Notes: a model not told the origin generated them from the letters alone. 32,231 bases of DNA from Gemmatimonadales bacterium (GCA_009841005.1 VXMR01000050.1:1-32231), one strand, 5' to 3'; positions 15,908-23,886 are shown, counted from the first letter of the stretch. Numbers and translations: made by a program.

Positions 15908-16581
15908 GCGGCCGCCATGCGGGTCCGGTCCGCCATCCCCTCCGAGGCCTCCGCCGCCGCCGGAGCCTCTTCAAGCCAGCGGTTCAGCAGGGCGGCGCCA
16001 ATCCGCCCCGACAACTCCGGATGGAACTGGCACGCAAGGACTCCGCCCCGCTCGAACCCGGCGACGAAGCGGGTCCCGTGGCGGCCCGTCGCCCCCGTCC
16101 ATCCCGCCGGAACCTCTTCAAGCCGATAGGAGTTGGCGAAGTAGACGATGCCCGGACGCAGGAAGACGGCCGCACCCGGGGCCGCAATCCGGTTCCAGCC
16201 CAGCTGCGGCACGCGGCCGGCGCCGTCCAGCCGCACCGACCGCCCCGAAACGCAGCCAAGCCCGGGAATGCCGGGAGCCTCGTCGCTCGCGTCGCACAAC
16301 AACTGCAACCCGAGACAGATCCCCAGCGTCGGCCGGAGCGACTCGACACGGCGGCGGAGCGCCTCCTCCCAGCCCCGGCGCCGCAACTCGGCCATCCCGT
16401 CGGCAAACGACCCGACGCCGGGCAGGACGACGTACTCCGCACGCTCGATGTCCGCCGCCGAATCCAGGACCCGCGGCGTCCGTCCGAGCCGCCGGAAGGC
16501 CGACCGGACGGCTTCGAGATTTGCCACGCCCGTAGGGACGATGCCGACTTCCCCTCCCGTTCCGATGCGGGCGGCGTTCAT
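15901..16581 (-). CDS. hisH: Imidazole glycerol phosphate synthase glutamine amidotransferase subunit HisH
   Basis: A 226-residue class I glutaminase that supplies ammonia to HisF. The catalytic triad is visible: nucleophile Cys89 in GICLGLQLL, His187 and Glu189 in CQFHPELSG. The oxyanion loop PGVGSF at 54-59 and the HisF-interface segment PQLGWN at 125-130 are conserved. It extends about 20 residues beyond the usual C-terminus with an alanine-rich tail. The ATG at 16581 overlaps the hisB stop as ATGA. Confidence 0.95.
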   Translation of the reverse strand: MNAARIGTGGEVGIVPTGVANLEAVRSAFRRLGRTPRVLDSAADIERAEYVVLPGVGSFADGMAELRRRGWEEALRRRVESLRPTLGICLGLQLLCDASDEAPGIPGLGCVSGRSVRLDGAGRVPQLGWNRIAAPGAAVFLRPGIVYFANSYRLEEVPAGWTGATGRHGTRFVAGFERGGVLACQFHPELSGRIGAALLNRWLEEAPAAAEASEGMADRTRMAAAC

Positions 16582-17252
16582 GGCGACACCGTCTCGAGGA
16601 TCTCCACCCTCGAGTCCTTCGCGGTCTGCGCAGCGGGGTCCTCACCCGAATCCAGCATCCCCTTCGTACTCGGGACTCCGGCCGTGGCGCGTCGACCGAC
16701 CGCCTCGGCGAGGGCCAGCCCGAAGGCCTTGAACGCGGCCTCGGCGCGGTGGTGGTCGTTCTCTCCCCGGATCACGTCGAGGTGAAGCGTGAGGCGTGCC
16801 GCCGTTGCGATCGAGCCGAAGAAGTGGCTCAGATTCTCCGTCGCCACGGTGCCCAGCATCTCTCGCCGAAGTCCCAGATCCACCGCGGCGAACGGCCGGC
16901 CGGAAAGGTCCACGACCGCCCGCGCGAGCGCCTCGTCGAGAGGCGCGTAGGCGTAGCCGAAACGCCGGATCCCCTGCCTTTCCCCCAGCGCGTCCCTTAG
17001 CGCGGCGCCGAAGACGAGTCCGCAGTCCTCCACCGTGTGGTGATCGTCGACGTCCAGATCGCCGCGGGCGCGGAGATCCAGCGTCATCCCGCCGTGGAAG
17101 GCGGCGGCTCCGATCATGTGATCGAGGAAGGGCAGACCCGTCTGCACGCGGCCGGATCCGCGGATGTCCACGTTCACTCGTGCCTCGACGCGGGTTTCGA
17201 GCGTCTCCCGCGTTCGTTCCCCCGTTCTGGGGGCACCATCGTCGGCGCTCAT
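16578..17252 (-). CDS. hisB: Imidazoleglycerol-phosphate dehydratase HisB (monofunctional)
   Basis: A 224-residue manganese enzyme converting imidazole glycerol phosphate to imidazole acetol phosphate. Both metal-binding repeats are present: HHTVED at 71-76 and HHRAEAAFKA at 167-176, plus LPFLDHM at 40-46. It carries no N-terminal phosphatase domain as found in the bifunctional enterobacterial HisB, so histidinol-phosphate dephosphorylation is not encoded here. The C-terminus extends about 25 residues past the usual end. The ATG at 17252 overlaps the hisC stop as ATGA, with GAGGAG a few bases upstream. Confidence 0.96.
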   Translation of the reverse strand: MSADDGAPRTGERTRETLETRVEARVNVDIRGSGRVQTGLPFLDHMIGAAAFHGGMTLDLRARGDLDVDDHHTVEDCGLVFGAALRDALGERQGIRRFGYAYAPLDEALARAVVDLSGRPFAAVDLGLRREMLGTVATENLSHFFGSIATAARLTLHLDVIRGENDHHRAEAAFKAFGLALAEAVGRRATAGVPSTKGMLDSGEDPAAQTAKDSRVEILETVSP

Positions 17253-18292
17253 CGAACTCCTCTTCCGTTGATGGTCGAAGCCGCGGCCGGGGAGTCCGCG
17301 GCGAGTACCGAAAGAAGGCGCTGGAACACCTCCTCGTCCCCGGGAACGGTGATGCGGATCAGGTCCCGCCGGTCCGCGAAGAGGCGTACCGCGATCCCGG
17401 ACCGTCGGAATCGGCGCTCCAGCGCCGCCGCACGTTCCGTTGAGGCGAGGATGAAGTTCGCCTCCGAGGCGAACGGCGCCGCCCCCGCTTCGCCGAGCGC
17501 CGCGTAGAGCCGGTCCCGTTCGGACCGGACCGCCGCCACATAGTCCGCCGTGACCCGGTCTCCGAGTTCCAGCGCCCTTTCCGCGAGCCAGACCGACGGG
17601 CTCGAGAGCGGAAACGGAGATCCCGAGGCCCGCAACTCCGCGATCGCGGTCCGCGACCCCAGCACATAGCCCACGCGAAGCCCCGCGAGCCCCCACGCCT
17701 TCGAGAGCGTCCGCACCACGAGGATGTTGTCGCGCTCCAGGAACGCCGCCGTCGGATCGCGGTCGGCGAACTCCACGTACGCGAGGTCGGCGAGCAGCAT
17801 CGCGCCGTTCGGCAGTCGCTCCGCGATTTCCAGCATCCGCGCCGCGGAAGCGACCCGGCCCGTGGGGTTGTGGGGAGAGATCACCGTCACGAGTCCGGTT
17901 CGCTCGCCGAGCCGGTCCAGCGTCGGTTCAAGCGGGGCGGGATCGTCCAGCGCGGGGATCTCGCGCACGCGTCCGCCCGCGAGCCGGGCGAAGGTCGGCA
18001 TCATCTGGAACGTCGGCACCACGGTGACCATCTCCCTGCCGTCGGCGAGCCACCGCCTGCAGATGCGGTCGATCGCGTCGTCCGCCCCGCCGGTGACGAG
18101 GGTGCGGTCGGCTCCGACTCCCCATTGGCGAGCCAGAAGTCGCTCCAGCCCTGTCGGGTCCGGGTATCGCGTCAGCGCCGTCGCCGGCACGCGGGCGAGG
18201 AGAGGGACCAGTTCGGGCGCCGGAAAGAGGCGCTCGTTGTGGTCGAGTCTCAGCAACTCGTCGGCCCGAACCTTCACCGCCGCGGGGCTCAT
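17249..18292 (-). CDS. hisC: Histidinol-phosphate aminotransferase HisC
   Basis: A 347-residue fold-type I PLP enzyme that transaminates imidazole acetol phosphate with glutamate. Lys198 in RTLSKAWGLAGLRVGY is the Schiff-base lysine. Asn142 (SPHNPTG), Asp169 and Tyr172 (LADLAYVEF) bind the cofactor. The N-terminal LDHNERLFPAP pattern is typical of HisC. Members of this family can also accept aromatic keto acids, which is relevant to the Phe/Tyr codons of the leader peptide upstream. The ATG at 18292 overlaps the hisG stop as ATGA. Confidence 0.95.
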   Translation of the reverse strand: MSPAAVKVRADELLRLDHNERLFPAPELVPLLARVPATALTRYPDPTGLERLLARQWGVGADRTLVTGGADDAIDRICRRWLADGREMVTVVPTFQMMPTFARLAGGRVREIPALDDPAPLEPTLDRLGERTGLVTVISPHNPTGRVASAARMLEIAERLPNGAMLLADLAYVEFADRDPTAAFLERDNILVVRTLSKAWGLAGLRVGYVLGSRTAIAELRASGSPFPLSSPSVWLAERALELGDRVTADYVAAVRSERDRLYAALGEAGAAPFASEANFILASTERAAALERRFRRSGIAVRLFADRRDLIRITVPGDEEVFQRLLSVLAADSPAAASTINGRGVR

Positions 18293-19152
18293 GCGACGAT
18301 CTGCCCCGGTGCGGTCACGACGAGATCCGTGCCCCCGCGCGCCTTCACCAGCGGGATCAACGTCGGCAGGGCGTCCCGGGGCACCGCAACGCGAATCGCG
18401 TATCCCCCATCCCCGTGCAGGCGGGATACCGTCGGCCTGCGCATGCAGGGAAGGACCGCCACGAGATCCTCCAGCCCTCCGGCGTCCACGTTGAGCTCGA
18501 GCATCACCCGCCGCCGGGCCTCGATCACGGATTCGATCACCAGAACGAGGTCTTCGATTCGCTCCCGGTGCCGCGCGTCGTCGAGGGCGCGCGGGTTCGC
18601 ATAAAAGCGGGTCGAGGAACGCATGACTTCGTCCACGATCTCGAGGCCGTTGGCCTCCAGCGTGGCGCCGGTGGCGGTGTTGTCGACGATCACATCGGCG
18701 TCTTCGGGCGGGAACACCTCGGTGGCGCCGTAGGATCGAACGAAGGTGGCGTCGAGGCCGCGCGCCTCGATCCAGCGCGATGTGAGCCGCCGGTACTCGG
18801 AAGCGATGGTTAGGGGGACACCCGCCACCAGCCCTCGCTCTGCCACGGAGACGGGCGCCGCCGCCACGACCCGCACCGGGTCGAGCCCGGTATCGAGCAG
18901 CTCAACGAGCGTTCCGTCCAGTTCCGCGACCCAGTCCGCTCCCGCGAACCCCACGTCGCGCGAGCCGGCGTGGAGCATCTCCACCACGTTCTGCGGCTTG
19001 AGCAGCTTGGCGCTGAATCCGGCCACGGAGATGGACGGACGGTAACGGCGCTCCCCGAGGTCCACGCGCACGCCGGCGGCGGTCAACAGGTCGAGTACGC
19101 CGGTCTGCATGCGTCCCTTGGGAAGGGCGAGTCTTGTCGTTTCGTGGGTCAT
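18289..19152 (-). CDS. hisG: ATP phosphoribosyltransferase HisG, long form
   Basis: A 287-residue enzyme of the first committed step, condensing ATP and PRPP. The N-terminal LALPKGRM, AGADWVAE and the PRPP-binding segment (DVIVDNTATGATLEANGL, about residues 154-171) are conserved. The last about 75 residues (from VMLELNVDAGGLEDLVAVLPCM) form the ACT-like regulatory domain of the long, HisZ-independent type, so feedback inhibition by histidine is expected. The ATG at 19152 has only a weak ribosome-binding site. It lies 39 bases downstream of the T-tract of the attenuator terminator, making it the first structural gene of the his operon. Confidence 0.95.
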   Translation of the reverse strand: MTHETTRLALPKGRMQTGVLDLLTAAGVRVDLGERRYRPSISVAGFSAKLLKPQNVVEMLHAGSRDVGFAGADWVAELDGTLVELLDTGLDPVRVVAAAPVSVAERGLVAGVPLTIASEYRRLTSRWIEARGLDATFVRSYGATEVFPPEDADVIVDNTATGATLEANGLEIVDEVMRSSTRFYANPRALDDARHRERIEDLVLVIESVIEARRRVMLELNVDAGGLEDLVAVLPCMRRPTVSRLHGDGGYAIRVAVPRDALPTLIPLVKARGGTDLVVTAPGQIVA

Positions 19153-19191
19153 TGTCGTCGGCTCTTGGCCGACACCGGCGGGGAGGCAGCG

Positions 19192-19220
19192 AAAAAAAAG
19201 CCGACCCCCTCGGGGCCGGC
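19192..19220 (-). terminator. Intrinsic terminator of the his attenuator
   Basis: On the minus strand, GCCGGCCCC (19220-19212) pairs with GGGGTCGGC (19208-19200) as a 9-bp stem including one G-U pair, with a 3-base loop at 19211-19209, followed at once by eight T residues (19199-19192). It lies between the leader peptide and hisG, so it can only act as an attenuator for the his operon. Confidence 0.93.
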
Positions 19221-19270
19221 GTCGATCGTTCGCAACCTTGGTTCAGGATAAAGCTAGACGATCACCGGCC
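19214..19270 (-). promoter_or_regulatory. Antiterminator pairing of the his attenuator
   Basis: On the minus strand, GGCCGG (19270-19265) pairs with CCGGCC (19219-19214), and GATCGT (19263-19258) pairs with ACGATC (19229-19224). One unpaired base lies on the 5' side and four on the 3' side. This 12-bp pairing occupies the 5' arm of the terminator, so the two structures are mutually exclusive. Its 5' arm begins in the last two sense codons of the leader peptide, so a ribosome that reaches the stop codon would block it. Confidence 0.85.
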
Positions 19271-19324
19271 TCCGCTCTGGCGGTGGTAGTAATAATGGCC
19301 AAAAAACGCATGGGTGTTCGTCAT
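19262..19324 (-). CDS. hisL: his operon leader peptide with FFGHYYYH stalling region
   Basis: A 20-codon frame starting at ATG 19324 and ending at TGA 19264-19262. Residues 7-14 read FFGHYYYH, with a further His at residue 5; the rest ends in RQSGGR. Three His codons and three consecutive Tyr codons stand 13 bases or more upstream of the antiterminator. A ribosome stalled at His10-His14 would leave the antiterminator arm free, while one at the stop would cover it. No Shine-Dalgarno sequence is visible and the -10-like box ends only eight bases before the ATG, so translation may be leaderless. The name hisL is used by position and function; I see no sequence similarity to the enterobacterial HisL beyond His enrichment. 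Confidence 0.85.
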   Translation of the reverse strand: MTNTHAFFGHYYYHRQSGGR

Positions 19325-19332
19325 GGCCGCGG

Positions 19333-19361
19333 AGGATCGCACTCTGCCGCGTGCCTGTCAA
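19333..19361 (-). promoter_or_regulatory. Probable his operon promoter
   Basis: On the minus strand a perfect TTGACA lies at 19361-19356, followed after 17 bases by GATCCT at 19338-19333 as the best -10 candidate (three of six consensus bases). Spacing to the leader ATG (8 bases after the -10) places the transcription start within a few bases of the ATG. The -35 is convincing and the -10 is weak. Confidence 0.65.
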
Positions 19362-19453
19362 GTGCGTATGCTAGTGGCTTCACGCCGGCTCACGCCCGAT
19401 GCTTCGCGCCGGCGCGCGCCGAATTCCCGACCACGTTGACTGCGGGACGTACA

Positions 19454-20452
19454 ATGGCCGATCCGATGGGCGAGTTGCAGGGGCCGACGCCCGAACAGAG
19501 TCGAGAGACCCGGGCGCGCGTGTCGCGGTGGATCGAACGCACGCCGGTGCGGCGGTGGGTGCCCGACCCCGAAATTGCTCCGCTCCCCGAAAGGTCGGAG
19601 GTCTTCCTCAAACTGGAACTGTTCCAGCGCACGGGTTCCTACAAGGTCCGGGGCGCTCTGAACAACGTCCTCTGCGCGGACGCGGCGACGCTGCAGCGAG
19701 GGGTCACGGCCGTGAGCGCCGGGAATCATGCCATCTCCGTGGCGTACGCGGCTCGAGCCGCCGGCACGACCGCCAGGGTGGTGATGCTGTCATCCGCGAA
19801 CCCGGCTCGCATCGCGCGCTGCCGGAACTTCGGGGCGGAGATCGAGTTCGCGGACGACGGGGCGAGCGGATTCGCGCGCATGGAAGAGATCGCCGGGCAG
19901 GAGGGTCGGCTCGCGATCCATCCGTTCGAGGGGGAGGCGACCGTCTTCGGCACGTCGACCGTGGGCCTCGAGGTCGCCGAACAACTTCCGGACCTCGATG
20001 CGATCGTCGTGCCGATCGGGGGCGGAGGTCTCATCTCCGGCACGGCGAGCATCGTGAAACAGCTCATGCCCGCGTGCAGGGTCTACGGGGTGGAGCCCGT
20101 CGGCGCCGCCTCCATGCGACGCAGCCTCGATGCGGGCGAGCCGGTGGCGCTCGATCGCATTGACACGATCGCGGACAGCCTCGGCGCCCCTCACGCGGCG
20201 CCGTACAGCTTCGGACTCGTGCAGCGCTACGTGGACGATGTCGTGCTCGTCGATGACGACGCGATCCGCGCCGCCCTCAAGGCGTTGTTCCTCGACGCGA
20301 AGCTCGTCGCCGAACCTGCGTCCGCCGCTCCGCTCGCCGCCGCTTGCGGTCCCCTCCGGGAGAGGCTGGAAGGCCGTCGCATCGGCGTCGTACTCTCCGG
20401 ATCGAACATCGACCTGGACACCTTCGCCGTGCATTTTCGGGCGGCCGGGTGA
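19454..20452 (+). CDS. Serine/threonine dehydratase-like PLP enzyme
   Basis: A 332-residue fold-type II PLP enzyme. Lys64 in FQRTGSYKVRGA is the Schiff-base lysine, AGNHAISVAYAA at 89-100 is the substrate loop, and the phosphate-binding glycine loop is IGGGGLISG at 188-196. There is no C-terminal ACT regulatory domain, so it is the short type that covers catabolic threonine dehydratase, serine racemase and related enzymes; the exact reaction is not decidable. The SGSNID segment near the end supports this group. The ATG at 19454 is chosen because it fits family length; only GGGA is visible upstream. It is divergent from the his operon with about 90 bases between the promoter regions, and it is followed after 44 bases by a binding-protein gene. 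Confidence 0.88.
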   Translation: MADPMGELQGPTPEQSRETRARVSRWIERTPVRRWVPDPEIAPLPERSEVFLKLELFQRTGSYKVRGALNNVLCADAATLQRGVTAVSAGNHAISVAYAARAAGTTARVVMLSSANPARIARCRNFGAEIEFADDGASGFARMEEIAGQEGRLAIHPFEGEATVFGTSTVGLEVAEQLPDLDAIVVPIGGGGLISGTASIVKQLMPACRVYGVEPVGAASMRRSLDAGEPVALDRIDTIADSLGAPHAAPYSFGLVQRYVDDVVLVDDDAIRAALKALFLDAKLVAEPASAAPLAAACGPLRERLEGRRIGVVLSGSNIDLDTFAVHFRAAG

Positions 20453-20496
20453 CGGCATTCCGACGTCGGCGCTCGAAGAACGCAAGGAGAAACAAG

Positions 20497-21570
20497 ATGA
20501 AAGCTCTGGCGCTTGCCGCGCTCCTTTCCGGCGTCCCGCTCCTCCCCCTCGGCGGGCAGGCGATCACCGTCGTGTCATGGGGCGGCTCCTACGCCCGTGC
20601 GGTCAACGAGGCCGCCAACGTTCCCTTCACCGAGGCGACCGGCATCCCCGTCCGCCTGGAAGCCTACAACGGCGGCCTGGCCCAGATCCGGGCCCAGGTG
20701 GATATCGGCAGCGTCTATTGGGATGTGGTCGACCTGGAGATCGCCGATGCCGTGCGCGGTTGCGACGAGGGGCTGCTCGAGCCGATCGACATCGACGCTC
20801 TGCCGCCCGGACCCGACGGCACTCCCGCGGCCGACGACTTCGTGGCCGAGAGCCAGACCGAGTGCGGCGTGAGCAATCTGTACTGGTCGACCGTGTACGC
20901 GTACAACGACGAGAACTTCCCGGGCGAGAGGCCAGCCACCATGGCCGACTTCTTCGACCTCGAGAAGTTTCCGGGCCGCCGCGGGATGCGGCGGGTGCCG
21001 CAGGTTAACCTGGAGTTCGCCCTGATCGCCGATGGCGTGCCGCTCGACGAAGTGTACGCTACGCTGAGGACCCCGGCGGGCCTGGATCGGGCCTTTGCCA
21101 AGCTCGAAACGATCAAGGATGACGTGGTCTGGTGGGAGGCGGGCGCTCAGCCGCCGCAGATGTTGGCCGACCGGGAAGTCGTCATGAGCACGGCGTACAA
21201 CGGCCGCATCTTCAACGCCCAGATCCTGGAGAACCAACCGTTCACGATCGTGTGGGACGGGCAGTTGCTGGACGTGGGCCAGGTCGGGATCGTCGCGGGT
21301 ACCCGGAGGCTGGAAGAGGCCCTGAGATACGTGGCATTCAAGACCAGCGCCGCGACTCTCGCACGGATCGCCCGCCGCATCTCCTATTCCCCGTCGCGCA
21401 GATCGGCCATGCCACTGGTGACGACGCATGTGGTCGCAGGGATCGACATGGCGCCCCACATGCCGGCCGGCGAAGGCAACGTGGACCGCGCGCTTCGTTA
21501 CGACTGGGCGTTCTGGGTCGACTACCAGGACGAACTGAACGAGCGCTTCAGCGCCTGGCTGACACGGTAG
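20497..21570 (+). CDS. PotD-like extracellular solute-binding protein
   Basis: A 357-residue exported binding protein. A short signal peptide (MKALALAALLSGVPLLPLGGQA) is followed at once by ITVVSWGGSY, the first-strand motif of the spermidine/putrescine (PotD-type) binding-protein family. Later conserved pieces are YWDVVDLE, YNDENFPG, MADFFDLEKFPGRRGMR, WWEAGAQPPQMLADREVVMSTAYNGR and an LARIARRISYSPSRR segment. The ligand is probably a polyamine or similar cation, by family only. AAGGAG seven bases before the ATG is a strong ribosome-binding site. No permease or ATPase genes adjoin it; it follows the dehydratase gene closely and is probably co-transcribed. Confidence 0.88.
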   Translation: MKALALAALLSGVPLLPLGGQAITVVSWGGSYARAVNEAANVPFTEATGIPVRLEAYNGGLAQIRAQVDIGSVYWDVVDLEIADAVRGCDEGLLEPIDIDALPPGPDGTPAADDFVAESQTECGVSNLYWSTVYAYNDENFPGERPATMADFFDLEKFPGRRGMRRVPQVNLEFALIADGVPLDEVYATLRTPAGLDRAFAKLETIKDDVVWWEAGAQPPQMLADREVVMSTAYNGRIFNAQILENQPFTIVWDGQLLDVGQVGIVAGTRRLEEALRYVAFKTSAATLARIARRISYSPSRRSAMPLVTTHVVAGIDMAPHMPAGEGNVDRALRYDWAFWVDYQDELNERFSAWLTR

Positions 21571-21597
21571 CGTCGCCAGGGTCCGGAACATGCCGCG

Positions 21598-23886
21598 TCA
21601 GAACACCACCCGATAGCTGAGGTTCAGACTCCGCCCGGCCTCCGGCATGATCTCCTTCACCCGGGAGAGGTGGTTGCGGTATTCGGTATTCGCGGCGTTG
21701 GCAAGGCTCACGGTCAGGACGTTCAGACGTCCGCCGAACGTGAACCGCACGCCTGCCGCGGCGTTGAAGACAGTGTACCCCCTCGTCGGCGTCTCGAATT
21801 GGCCCACCCGGTCCTGCCGATCCGCCATCTCGGCTTCCGCCCGCACATACCACGACGGCCTCTCGTACTTCAGGGCCACATGTCCCTTCAGCGGAGGAAC
21901 GAGAGGCAGAGGCTGATCGGTCCCCGTGAGACTGCCCCTCACCGATGAGGCCACCCCCTCGAGCACCAACCCCTGCCCGGCGTCGATGTCCACGCTGCCC
22001 TCGAAGCCGCTGAACACGGCGTCGTTGCCCCGGAACTGATAGATGGGGAGGCGCACGCGGCTCAGATGGCCCGTATCCTCCCCGTAGATGTAGTTCCTGA
22101 TGTCGTTATGGAAACCGGTCACTTCGGCTCTGAGCCGGTCGGACTCGAAGCGGAGGAAGACATCGAGTCCCCGCCCGACCTCGCCCTCCAGGGACGGGTT
22201 GCCGACTTCGAAGACGTACGCCGCCAGGTGCGGCCCTTCCGAATAGAGTTCGGTGATGTCGGGTGCGCGGAACGCCCGGACGGCGCTCGCACCGAGCACG
22301 ATCCCCGAGGCGGACCTGTAAAGGACACCCAGCGACCCCGACAGGGAGTGGAATTCGCGGTCGCGGATCTCGCCGATGTCCGACACCCGGTCTTCCGCCG
22401 GATCGGCCAGGGTCCAGTCGTACCGCAGCCCCGACTCGATCTTGACGGAGCCGAGGCTGACCTCCTCGAGCAGGTACAGGGCCGCCCTGAGCCGACGCGT
22501 GTCAGGCGTGTGCAGGGACCCCCCGTAGGCGAAGTCCACCCGGGATGCACGGCCGCCCATCGCACCCGCCGTGAACGGGCCCAACCTCCCATGCCGCCCG
22601 AGGAAGTCCGCGCTCGCGCCCTCCTGGTCGAAGAGGGTGCCCAGAATGTCCGGTGCTTCGAGCTCGCGGTGCGTGTACCAGTTGTACGTGGCCTCGAAGC
22701 GGAGGTTGTGGAAGGGCCCGACCGGCTCATCGACCACGGTCCGGAACTTCGATGCGGCCCGCTCCATTTCGATGCGCACCCCCTCCGCGTGCCCACCCAC
22801 GAAACCGCCCGGGATGCCGTAGTAGTTACGGTAGCCGCGGACGGACGCCCCCAGGCGACCCCAATCGGCCACGTAGGCCGTCCCGGCACCCCCGCTAAAC
22901 AGCTCCCCGTCGGTATTGAGCAGCGTGCCGGCGGGGGTCTTCAAATCTCCCGCCGTCCGTGCGGCCACCTCCACGCGCAGCGGCACGCGCTCCGCGACGG
23001 CGAACGCGGCCGTCGCGCTGCCCGCCAGCGAGCCGGTTGCCGTTTCCGTCTGGAACGTCGCTGCGCCCGTCCAGCGGTGCGGCACGGCCGTCGGAATCTC
23101 GTCGCGGATGACGTTGATGACCCCGCCCAGCGCGTTGCCCCCGTAGAGCAGCGCACCCGGACCCCGCACGACCTCGATCCGCCGTGCCGACGATGGATCG
23201 AGTGCGGTGGTGTGGTCCGAGCCCGAGTTGGAGGCATCCCCGACCGGAGTCCCGTCCTCGAGCATCTGTACCCGGTCCCCGCTCAGCCCCCGAATGACGG
23301 GCTGCGCCACCGTTGGACCCATCCTCGTGGCGGCCAGCCCCGGCATCGACGCCAGCGTCCCCGCCACCGTCGCCGTCATCTGGCGCTGCAGGTCATCGCC
23401 CGTCATGATGCCGACGGGCCGGAGGGCTTCGGATGCGGCGCGCTCGCTGATCGTCGCCGTCACCACCAGGTCCGCCATCGCAATGGGAGATGGTGCCAGC
23501 AGGATTACGACCTCCGCCGCCTCCGCCACCGCTCGGCGCGCGCGCACGCCCCCGACGGTGATGACCACGGTGGTGCCCCGGTAGCCCAGGCGATCGGCTC
23601 GAAGGGTGTACACGCCCGCGGCGAGTCCGGTCAGGTGGAAGGTTCCGTCCCCACGGGTCACCGCCCGGGTGCCCCTCTCCAACACCGATACCTGCGCCCC
23701 GGCCAGCGGTTCGCCGGTACCCGCGTCGCGCACGTTGCCCTCGAACACATACGCCTGCCCCGGCTCCTGCGCGGCGAGGTCGCCGATATCGGCAAGAGCG
23801 GGCCACGCGAGCCCAACCGCCGCAAGGGCCGGCGCCAGCAGGCGGAGCCGCCTGAGGCGACGCTCGACGGGGTACGCTGAAGGCAA
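21598..23886 (-). CDS. TonB-dependent outer-membrane receptor, ZnuD-like
   Basis: About 762 residues. After a signal peptide the protein has a carboxypeptidase-regulatory-like beta domain (YVFEGNVRDAGTGEPLAGAQVSV onward). A plug domain follows (PVIRGLSGDRVQMLEDG, then RRIEVVRGPGALLYGGNALGGVINVI), then a 22-strand-type barrel ending in aromatic Phe. Barrel motifs such as YQFRGNDAVFSGFE, RQDRVGQFETPTRGYT and EYRNHLSRVKEIMPEAGRSLNL match the ZnuD-like zinc/heme receptor group from memory of that family. The start is uncertain: TTG at 23886 has GGGAGG four bases upstream, GTG at 23898 and TTG at 23928 are alternatives. It needs TonB/ExbBD from elsewhere. It converges on the PotD-like gene, 27 bases apart. 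Confidence 0.9.
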   Translation of the reverse strand: MPSAYPVERRLRRLRLLAPALAAVGLAWPALADIGDLAAQEPGQAYVFEGNVRDAGTGEPLAGAQVSVLERGTRAVTRGDGTFHLTGLAAGVYTLRADRLGYRGTTVVITVGGVRARRAVAEAAEVVILLAPSPIAMADLVVTATISERAASEALRPVGIMTGDDLQRQMTATVAGTLASMPGLAATRMGPTVAQPVIRGLSGDRVQMLEDGTPVGDASNSGSDHTTALDPSSARRIEVVRGPGALLYGGNALGGVINVIRDEIPTAVPHRWTGAATFQTETATGSLAGSATAAFAVAERVPLRVEVAARTAGDLKTPAGTLLNTDGELFSGGAGTAYVADWGRLGASVRGYRNYYGIPGGFVGGHAEGVRIEMERAASKFRTVVDEPVGPFHNLRFEATYNWYTHRELEAPDILGTLFDQEGASADFLGRHGRLGPFTAGAMGGRASRVDFAYGGSLHTPDTRRLRAALYLLEEVSLGSVKIESGLRYDWTLADPAEDRVSDIGEIRDREFHSLSGSLGVLYRSASGIVLGASAVRAFRAPDITELYSEGPHLAAYVFEVGNPSLEGEVGRGLDVFLRFESDRLRAEVTGFHNDIRNYIYGEDTGHLSRVRLPIYQFRGNDAVFSGFEGSVDIDAGQGLVLEGVASSVRGSLTGTDQPLPLVPPLKGHVALKYERPSWYVRAEAEMADRQDRVGQFETPTRGYTVFNAAAGVRFTFGGRLNVLTVSLANAANTEYRNHLSRVKEIMPEAGRSLNLSYRVVF

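Noticed and set aside
19243..19311. An overlapping leader-like frame reading MRFLAIITTT, suggesting an Ile/Thr attenuator
   Set aside because: The transcript leads into the his operon, and the frame starting at 19324 has His codons placed correctly and ends at the antiterminator arm. The Ile/Thr run is the +1 reading of the same bases, although its nearness to a divergent threonine dehydratase gene is a curious coincidence.
22066..23880. A 604-residue plus-strand frame opposite the TonB receptor, and a similar 532-residue frame opposite the serine hydrolase at 2182-3780
   Set aside because: Both are antisense shadows: Arg/Pro/His-rich, no domain pattern, no ribosome-binding site, and opposite genes with clear family motifs.
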